Assembly (NCBI GenBank): GCA_041628815.1 | Contig: JBFKOL010000069.1 | Coordinates: 1-15,612 of the forward strand | Length of the DNA stretch: 15,612 nt | Direction: 5' to 3' | Source: JBFKOL01 sp041628815 | GTDB lineage: Bacteria; Bacteroidota; Bacteroidia; Chitinophagales; Saprospiraceae | Part shown: positions 6,649 through 12,416 of the stretch, piece after piece | How the letters are laid out: every line of letters starts with the position of its first letter | How positions within the stretch are numbered: position 1 is the first letter of the stretch | The notes under the pieces: generated by a model | Database searches by the model: none | Told to the model about the DNA's origin: nothing | The model's input: the letters and a program-made list of their open reading frames with translations, nothing else | Translations under genes and position numbers: made by a program

Positions 6649-8934
6649 ATGGGTGCCAGCCAAAACGTACTGTGTTGCACCTTGCTCCTACTGTCAATAG
6701 TCATGGTTCCTGTATGCCTGTTAGCACAGGTAAAGGATCAGGTGTCCGATGAAAAAAATGTTATCCGTGGCATCATTAAAGATGCACAGGACGGTACTCC
6801 GATTCCTTGGGCCAATGTATTCCTCCCTGGGTCACAGATGGGAACGAGTTCAGATTTTGATGGCCGATTTATCTTGCGGATTCCAACTCCTGGAAATCAA
6901 GAGATACGTATATCCTACCTGGGATACACCACGTGGTCAGATACGCTCGTGAATTGCCGGATTCATGGCAGTAATTTTATCGAAGTTGAACTGGTCCCGA
7001 CAGCCATATTGTCAAGCGAAGTGGTGGTCACTGCGACGGCTAAGCGCCAGTCCATCGCCCTGGCACCTGCAAGCATCACCGTGGTTACTGCACGTGAGCT
7101 GTCCCAGCGCAATGTCATCACTTTTGACGAAGCGTTCGATGTGGTGCCCGGAGTTCAGTTGACGCGATCTAGTGAAGCCAATGTACAGGCATTGTCCATA
7201 AGAGGTGCTTCAGAGGTAGCAGGCGGAGGTATTGGCAACAGGGTGCTCTTGCTCATCGATGGCCGTCCTGCGCTAAGCCCGGAATCGGGTGGTGCATTGT
7301 GGAATCTTGTACCTACAGCTGCCATCGAAAGAATCGAAGTCGTCAAAGGAGCCTACTCTTCTCTCTATGGTTCCAGCGCCATGGGAGGTGTCGTTAATGT
7401 GATCACAAAGACGCCCACAGAGACACCTCGTACACAGCTCAATGTGCAGTATGGGTTTTACGGAAGACCGCCTTCTTTTGTAGACTTTGATCGCTACAGT
7501 GATTTTTCGGACATCACCATGAGCCATGCCCGAAAAGCCGGTGACTTCGATCTTACCTTCACGGCTAGCAGGAAGGCCAATGACGGCCACCGCGAGAAAG
7601 CCGGCTATGAGTTGTACAACTTCTACACAAAAACGAAATACCTGCTGAGCGGCGAAAGAAATCTTCAACTGTCTGTCAATGCCAATATCATTGACAACGA
7701 CACACCAGCCACCTGGCTAAGCCCCAGCCAACCGTACAGCGTAGCGCCACATCGGCAAGACGACTTTCAATACCGCAGGGAATACAATGCCGATCTTCTA
7801 TATACCAGCATTCCCAACGGCCAGATGAAATATTCAAGCAGACTTTATTACTATCAAAACCATTCTCGGTTTGTCTTTGATAGTGACCCCGGCAACGATA
7901 GTACGAATGTCAACTTTGGCAAACAGAGTGTGGCAGCATCATCAGTCCGGGCACAGCGTCTCGGCAATATCAATCAATACGACGTACATCTCAATGAAAC
8001 GCATTACATTATTGCAGGAAACGACATCAAATACGATCAGATTGTCGGCCTGCCAGATAGCGTTCTCTATGGGAGACACAAGTCCATACAGGCAGGTCTG
8101 TATATCCAAGACGAGATCACTCTGTCTCCTGTTTTAACCCTGACCGCTGGCATTCGGTACGACCATTTCTCTATTCTGAATGAGTTTTCTGAAGGCACAA
8201 TCAGCCCGAAACTATCGATGGTTTACAAACCCGGTAAAAAAACTTCGTATCGTATGCTTTTTGCCCAGGCCTTTCGCAATCCATCGATTGCAGAACGGTT
8301 CATCAAATTTGAACAGGGAGGTGGATTACGATTTCAACCCAATGCCTCCCTCAAGGCAGAAAGACTGGACCTCTCCCTCGAATCCGGGATACTCCATAGA
8401 TTTTCAAAAAATCTGTCCGTGGATGCCGCTCTGTACTACAATCACTATCGAAACCTGATTTCCTTTGAGCAATTGCCTCAAAGCAATGGTGGCTTGTTAT
8501 ACCGCGTCGTCAACCTCAATTCCGCTGTTATGCAAGGTGGTGAAATCAGTGTGCGTTACAAGGCATATCACTGGCTGAATGCTACATTGAGCTACAACTT
8601 TCTCGATGCCCGCGATACTTCAGAAGGAAGTATCAATGACGCCCTGGCCTACAAGGCCAAACACATGATGGGTTTTAGTGTAGTAGCCAACTACAAAAGA
8701 TGGAACCTGGGCTTCGACGGGCGTTATCGCTCAGCCATCGAAGAAGTTTTCATTTATCCCGGAAATGAACCGGATGCTTATTTTCTTTGGAATGCCAGAC
8801 TGTCCTGTCAGATGTCGAAATCCAATACCATTTATTTTGCCCTGTCCAATGGAGGGAACACACAGTACGAAGAATTGGAGCGATATCGCATGGCAGGACG
8901 GAGTTTTGCTCTTGGCGTTGACCTGGCATTCTGA
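6649..8934 (+). CDS. TonB-dependent outer-membrane receptor
   Basis: A 761-residue receptor. I prefer the ATG at 6649 over an in-frame TTG at 6616, because 6649 directly precedes the signal peptide (core CCTLLLLSIVMVPVCLLAQ) and avoids overlap with the lipoprotein gene. A CarboxypepD_reg-like domain spans about 38-117 (IRGIIKDAQDGTPIPWANV, then DFDGRF). The plug spans about 125-255, with SEVVVTATA, then ALSIRGA, LLIDGRP, and AAIERIEVVKGAYSSLYGS, then GGVVNVITK, all hallmark motifs. The 22-strand barrel fills the rest and ends in an aromatic (VDLAF). The length fits siderophore, cobalamin or metal receptors, not the ~1000-residue SusC type. It would import a scarce ligand using TonB-ExbBD energy; the ligand cannot be read from sequence. 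It converges with the FAD oxidoreductase gene, with 33 nt between stops and no strong hairpin. Confidence 0.93.
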   Translation: MGASQNVLCCTLLLLSIVMVPVCLLAQVKDQVSDEKNVIRGIIKDAQDGTPIPWANVFLPGSQMGTSSDFDGRFILRIPTPGNQEIRISYLGYTTWSDTLVNCRIHGSNFIEVELVPTAILSSEVVVTATAKRQSIALAPASITVVTARELSQRNVITFDEAFDVVPGVQLTRSSEANVQALSIRGASEVAGGGIGNRVLLLIDGRPALSPESGGALWNLVPTAAIERIEVVKGAYSSLYGSSAMGGVVNVITKTPTETPRTQLNVQYGFYGRPPSFVDFDRYSDFSDITMSHARKAGDFDLTFTASRKANDGHREKAGYELYNFYTKTKYLLSGERNLQLSVNANIIDNDTPATWLSPSQPYSVAPHRQDDFQYRREYNADLLYTSIPNGQMKYSSRLYYYQNHSRFVFDSDPGNDSTNVNFGKQSVAASSVRAQRLGNINQYDVHLNETHYIIAGNDIKYDQIVGLPDSVLYGRHKSIQAGLYIQDEITLSPVLTLTAGIRYDHFSILNEFSEGTISPKLSMVYKPGKKTSYRMLFAQAFRNPSIAERFIKFEQGGGLRFQPNASLKAERLDLSLESGILHRFSKNLSVDAALYYNHYRNLISFEQLPQSNGGLLYRVVNLNSAVMQGGEISVRYKAYHWLNATLSYNFLDARDTSEGSINDALAYKAKHMMGFSVVANYKRWNLGFDGRYRSAIEEVFIYPGNEPDAYFLWNARLSCQMSKSNTIYFALSNGGNTQYEELERYRMAGRSFALGVDLAF

Positions 8935-8967
8935 AACAATCTGCCCAATGATGTGCCCTAAAGGCGG

Positions 8968-10239
8968 CTATAACTGTTCTAATATGGCTTTACTCACTTC
9001 AAGAGCCATGAGCGGGGCAACTGAATACTTGCCCGTATCCACGCTAAAATAACCTTGTCTGTTGTACTGCCCTATTCTGAACCGTGTATGAAGTTCTGAG
9101 TTAGGATCATCCAATGGCCCTGCTCCTGCTGCATAAACCCAACCTCCCTTTACCTCGTAAGATGCTATCTTTTGGGATTCCGTATTCAATTCAGGGATGA
9201 ATTCAGCAAGGTTTTGGATAGTCAACTCAGCTGTTCTCGCGATATGAGCGGGACTAGGTAGTTTTATTTCAGGCGGCTGAAGCTCATGGCTTTCTGCCAT
9301 CAAACCTGCTTGATACCATGAGAGGTACAAATGGCTTCCATCGTAATTTTTTATATCTCCAAAAGGTCCTACAGCTATAACAGCACTTCGAATACTCGTA
9401 TCTACTTTCGTTTTCGCAAATACAGAAAGTCTGTAACGATGCGTCCATCTGCCAGGACCCGGAATACCGATGGTCGCATCTATGGCTGGCCGCCCTTCCC
9501 ACAAAGCATTGACAACGGCACCAAAACCGCTGAAGGAAGTTTTGAAGCCTGCCGGATCCGTTACCTCTACACACCATCCTTTGTTCTTTGGGAGCTTGGA
9601 AACAGATTCTACTTTGTATTGCATGAGGAGCTCGAGTTCTGGTTGACCATACAGTGCTTCTATAAAATTATCGGCCAGGGCAGTTGTCCGAACAGACCTT
9701 TCAGGAACTTCGAATGCTGCATCAATGAATTCTGTATTGCATTCATGCTTATATGATTTAAAATCGAGACGACGCGGTTTAACCTTATGAAGCGGAACAA
9801 AATAGTTTTGTGCCTCCGGGTGTTCAATGCCAATTTTAGAGATTTTATGAATATAAGACTCAAACTGATCTGACTTGACGACTGAATCGCGATGAATTAA
9901 ATACCTGTCGTCAACAGGTGTGATCATATCTTCAGTAAACTTTATTCCGACCAATTGTTCTACCAGGTGTGGAAACATGATCCCTCCCGGGATTAATTTC
10001 TTGGCGGTGCGTAAAGAAGTGTCAGCACTATAGAGATAACCTAAATGTATCTTTCCCTCGTTCCACCTGCTTGCACCCGAAAATGGACGTTCATTCATGT
10101 CGAAAAGCTTGACACGGATGCCCTGTCGCACGAGAAAAAGAGCAATGGAACTGCCCATGATCCCTGCTCCAAGAATTGCAACTTCTTTTTTTGCCAAGTG
10201 ATGGGGTTTTGCTCGATTTTCAACGAGTACTATCAACAT
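8968..10239 (-). CDS. FAD-dependent oxidoreductase (DAO superfamily)
   Basis: A 423-residue protein with an N-terminal dinucleotide-binding fold: VAILGAGIMGSSIALF (20-35, GxGxxG as G24-A-G26-I-M-G29) and an acidic strand end (LFDMNE, about 45-50) for the adenosine ribose. ASRWNEGKIHLGYLYS (56-71) follows, the DAO segment that contacts the flavin. The middle (about 180-340) would be the substrate domain. YFSVDTGKYSVAPLMALEVSK (about 396-416) is the C-terminal part that completes the FAD site. No signal peptide or membrane anchor is seen. The start overlaps the stop of the glycosyltransferase gene by 7 nt (10233-10239), so the two are probably co-translated. Its substrate is unknown; the neighbours suggest a sugar or a small amine or hydroxy acid linked to glycan synthesis. 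Confidence 0.85.
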   Translation of the reverse strand: MLIVLVENRAKPHHLAKKEVAILGAGIMGSSIALFLVRQGIRVKLFDMNERPFSGASRWNEGKIHLGYLYSADTSLRTAKKLIPGGIMFPHLVEQLVGIKFTEDMITPVDDRYLIHRDSVVKSDQFESYIHKISKIGIEHPEAQNYFVPLHKVKPRRLDFKSYKHECNTEFIDAAFEVPERSVRTTALADNFIEALYGQPELELLMQYKVESVSKLPKNKGWCVEVTDPAGFKTSFSGFGAVVNALWEGRPAIDATIGIPGPGRWTHRYRLSVFAKTKVDTSIRSAVIAVGPFGDIKNYDGSHLYLSWYQAGLMAESHELQPPEIKLPSPAHIARTAELTIQNLAEFIPELNTESQKIASYEVKGGWVYAAGAGPLDDPNSELHTRFRIGQYNRQGYFSVDTGKYSVAPLMALEVSKAILEQL

Positions 10240-11222
10240 CCAGCTGATGAAATCTTCTTAAGCTCAATTTCAATCTCGCTAAGATTTTTTTCGGCTTGAA
10301 CAATCAGCGGAACAAGATCTTTTCTCAATACTTCAAATCTCAAATTCCCCGGTCCTATTTTTAGCATTCGATCCAATCTCGAATTAATATCTGTCCGATT
10401 TCCTAGTCGCAACTGGTTTTTCCTGATAAAAGTATATTGAAAGAGTTTAAGGCAATATTTAGCAACCTTACGTTCTTCCTCGTCATGGACGTAACGATCA
10501 ATTACTTTGAGGACACTCATAATACTTTTTTCCTGGCCGGCAAGCAAGGCGTCTAAATCCTTGTTCTGCCAACCTTTTGATCGCGTAAGACTTCCCTGTC
10601 TTTGCCAACGTTTATAGAGAATCCTGGGTACCGCCAAAGCGGGTCCGGCGGCAAGGAGGTGCATATGAAAGACGTAGGCAGTCCAATGATTGTCACCTGG
10701 AATTTGTGGAAATCTCAAGGCACTCTTAAAGGCAGACCTTCGAACAAGACTTCGCAGTGTAGTGCCTTTACGGGTCATCATAAACTCAACCAAACGATCC
10801 AGTGCATTTCCGAAGTAGCCATGTGCAGGTTTTACTTCATCCAAAATACCAAATTCAAGCAGGTCGCAATGGGCACTGGCCGCATCCGTATTTTCCATCA
10901 AGGTTGCGAGAAGGATCTCAACATATTCCGGATCGATGAGATCATCATGGAAATAAAGAAAGTAGTACTCGCCTGTTGCGGCATCAAGGGTTCGATTGGC
11001 ATTCTGACTCCAACCCAGTCTTTCAGCATTCTCAATAATTTTTATACGTGGATCCTCTCTTGCCTGCCTTGAAATTATTTGTAGTGTATTGTCATCTGAC
11101 AAGTCGACTGAAACAATGATCTCAATATTCTTATAAGTTTGGTTTCGCGCACAGGCAAGTGTGCGTGCAATAAAATCTTCTGAATTATAGGTAGGTATAC
11201 AAACAGCAACCTTACAGTCCAT
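10233..11222 (-). CDS. Family 2 glycosyltransferase
   Basis: A 329-residue GT-A fold glycosyltransferase. The frame is open further upstream to 11336, but that extension overlaps the ketoisomerase gene and lacks family features. The ATG at 11222 starts the conserved first strand directly (MDCKVAVCIPTYNSEDFI) and leaves a normal 7-nt gap, so I chose it. VCIPTYN is at 7-13, VSVDLSDDNT at 37-46 gives the nucleotide-binding acidic residues, and YFLYFHDDLIDPEY (87-100) contains the metal-binding HDD (DxD equivalent). The C-terminal ~130 residues are helical and basic, with no membrane segment, so it is cytoplasmic or peripheral. It would transfer a sugar from an activated donor onto a growing glycan. 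Donor and acceptor are not predictable. Confidence 0.9.
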   Translation of the reverse strand: MDCKVAVCIPTYNSEDFIARTLACARNQTYKNIEIIVSVDLSDDNTLQIISRQAREDPRIKIIENAERLGWSQNANRTLDAATGEYYFLYFHDDLIDPEYVEILLATLMENTDAASAHCDLLEFGILDEVKPAHGYFGNALDRLVEFMMTRKGTTLRSLVRRSAFKSALRFPQIPGDNHWTAYVFHMHLLAAGPALAVPRILYKRWQRQGSLTRSKGWQNKDLDALLAGQEKSIMSVLKVIDRYVHDEEERKVAKYCLKLFQYTFIRKNQLRLGNRTDINSRLDRMLKIGPGNLRFEVLRKDLVPLIVQAEKNLSEIEIELKKISSAGC

Positions 11223-11229
11223 ATTGTTA

Positions 11230-11616
11230 CTAATTGTCAGTACGGAGATAAGAATGTTTATTGTATGGGTGTGAGCAAAGGACGAGCAATACAGTATTTT
11301 CAGTAAGGTAGGTCTGTTTTGCCCAGATTCCTTCATTAATCAGAAGCCCTTTACCGTCATTGACACAGGTCACAATTTCATTGTATTCACCATTACGAAG
11401 TTCAATTTCAACTTTTCCTGAGACACAGAATACAATTTGTTTCCCATCGATATGGGCGTGACCCCCACGTTGAAATCCGTGAGGTACATTGCTAATGTAA
11501 AAAATACGTCGAGGAATAAAAGGCAACTGGATAAAATCCAATTCCACGAGGCAACCTCTGGATTCTTTGATCTGAGGCATATGAACCCATTCTTGTAGAG
11601 AGGTTTCTTTATTCAC
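11230..11616 (-). CDS. FdtA/QdtA-like dTDP-sugar 3,4-ketoisomerase (WxcM-like cupin)
   Basis: A 128-residue cupin of the FdtA/QdtA group. The signature RRIFYISNVPHGFQRGGHAH spans 36-55; the two His of GGHAH (53 and 55) align with the catalytic histidines of FdtA. CVSGKVEIEL (64-73) and LINEGIWA (92-99) are the other cupin strands, and the tail SHPYNKHSYLR matches the usual Y..sdYIR ending. Known members convert dTDP-4-keto-6-deoxyglucose into the 3-keto epimer, used for dTDP-Fuc3NAc or Qui3NAc, normally beside an aminotransferase. None is visible here. The start is GTG at 11616; the internal ATG at 11580 would cut off the first conserved segment. The stop is 7 nt before the glycosyltransferase ATG. 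A different sugar substrate remains possible. Confidence 0.85.
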   Translation of the reverse strand: MNKETSLQEWVHMPQIKESRGCLVELDFIQLPFIPRRIFYISNVPHGFQRGGHAHIDGKQIVFCVSGKVEIELRNGEYNEIVTCVNDGKGLLINEGIWAKQTYLTENTVLLVLCSHPYNKHSYLRTDN

Positions 11617-11981
11617 TCCAGGTAAAATATTATGGACAACAAGTATTGAAATAGTAACTCACATTTAAAATTAACATCCTTGCATGATTTCTTATTGAAC
11701 TTTAGCCCATGATTAACTTCTCCATATAGCTCTGATCTAAATTTTTCATGATATGAAGTCGCATCATCACCGACTACCGCATTCTTGGTTGAAATCCGGG
11801 ATTAACAAAACCTCCAGTTTATAATAAGAGCATTTTACGAAAAGTGAGGAGTAGGTTCATCCATTCGAGTACCAAAACACGTAGAAAATCTGATATTGTC
11901 CGTAGCTGAGCGACTCAGCTTTGCCACATTCTTCGTATTTTAAAGCTGATAAACACACATTTTTTCACTCAATCAATCACT
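11617..11981. other. Intergenic region between divergent ketoisomerase and small membrane protein genes
   Basis: This 365-bp AT-rich stretch has no complete gene I can support. On the minus strand a frame without stops runs from 11801 to a TGA at 11613-11615, which overlaps the GTG start of the ketoisomerase (GTGA). It has no ATG, GTG or TTG near its 5' end and may be a gene remnant or chance. A TTAATTTTA sequence near 11670 (minus strand) resembles a -7 box without a good -33. A palindrome lies at 11904-11920. Confidence 0.5.
11904..11920. promoter_or_regulatory. Palindrome AGCTGAG-CGA-CTCAGCT upstream of the small membrane protein gene
   Basis: A perfect 7-bp inverted repeat with a 3-nt centre, about 62 nt upstream of the plus-strand ATG at 11982. 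No plus-strand gene lies just upstream to terminate, so it is better explained as an operator or a leader hairpin than as a terminator, though this is inference. A short T-containing stretch follows on the plus strand. Confidence 0.3.
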
Positions 11982-12401
11982 ATGTCTCGCCTCTATTACG
12001 AAGGCCCAGGGCTGGAAACGCCTATGGGTACACAGGAATCGTCAGCCGGAAAAGCCTATCTGGAAAAAGTAGCCAAACTTGTACCCAGCGAAATCATTGC
12101 GGGTTACCTCGCGATGATCGGCTTTGTACCATCGATAAAGCTGATACCTGAAACAAACTTTGGTACCGTATACCTCATATTGTTCCTTGTATGCCTGGCC
12201 CTGACAGCGTGGTACATCAAATACCAGGCAGAGCAGGGCAGACCGTATATGAAACATTTGATCGTTTCGGTAATTGCTTTTGTGATTTGGGCATATACGA
12301 CGTCTGGTCACCTGGTTTTCCCCGACTTTCACGATACAGCCATTGCCTCAATTGTGCTCGTCATTTTCAGTCTTGTCAGTGGAAAGATCCCGCTAGACTG
12401 A
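11982..12401 (+). CDS. Small multi-spanning membrane protein (hypothetical)
   Basis: A 139-residue protein I cannot assign to a named family. A soluble N-terminus of about 30 residues is followed by YLEKVAKLVPSEIIAGYLAM, an amphipathic-then-hydrophobic segment with a striking 'KLVPSEIIAGYLA' motif. Four membrane segments are likely at about 35-52, 62-79, 91-108 and 117-134 (TVYLILFLVCLALTAWYI is the clearest). It ends in a short KIPLD tail. The gene stands alone, divergent from the ketoisomerase cluster and convergent with the beta-lactamase/D-aminoacylase fusion, with only 10 nt between stops. The regular membrane pattern and family-like N-terminal motif support a real protein; its role is unknown. 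Confidence 0.65.
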   Translation: MSRLYYEGPGLETPMGTQESSAGKAYLEKVAKLVPSEIIAGYLAMIGFVPSIKLIPETNFGTVYLILFLVCLALTAWYIKYQAEQGRPYMKHLIVSVIAFVIWAYTTSGHLVFPDFHDTAIASIVLVIFSLVSGKIPLD

Positions 12402-12416
12402 ATATCAAAATTCAGT
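12397..12416. terminator. Bidirectional hairpin between convergent genes
   Basis: ACTGAAT-ATCAAA-ATTCAGT is a perfect 7-bp stem with a 6-nt loop. It overlaps the stop codons of both the plus-strand membrane protein gene and the minus-strand fusion gene. Its place at the convergent junction suits a shared terminator, though it is short and AT-rich. Confidence 0.4.

Noticed and set aside
7273..7668. 131-codon minus-strand frame inside the TonB receptor gene
   Set aside because: It lies fully antisense to the conserved plug and barrel region of the receptor and has no recognisable domain.
11223..11336. Longer N-terminus for the GT2 glycosyltransferase (start at 11336)
   Set aside because: It overlaps the end of the ketoisomerase gene by about 107 nt and adds sequence without family features. 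The ATG at 11222 begins right at the conserved first strand.
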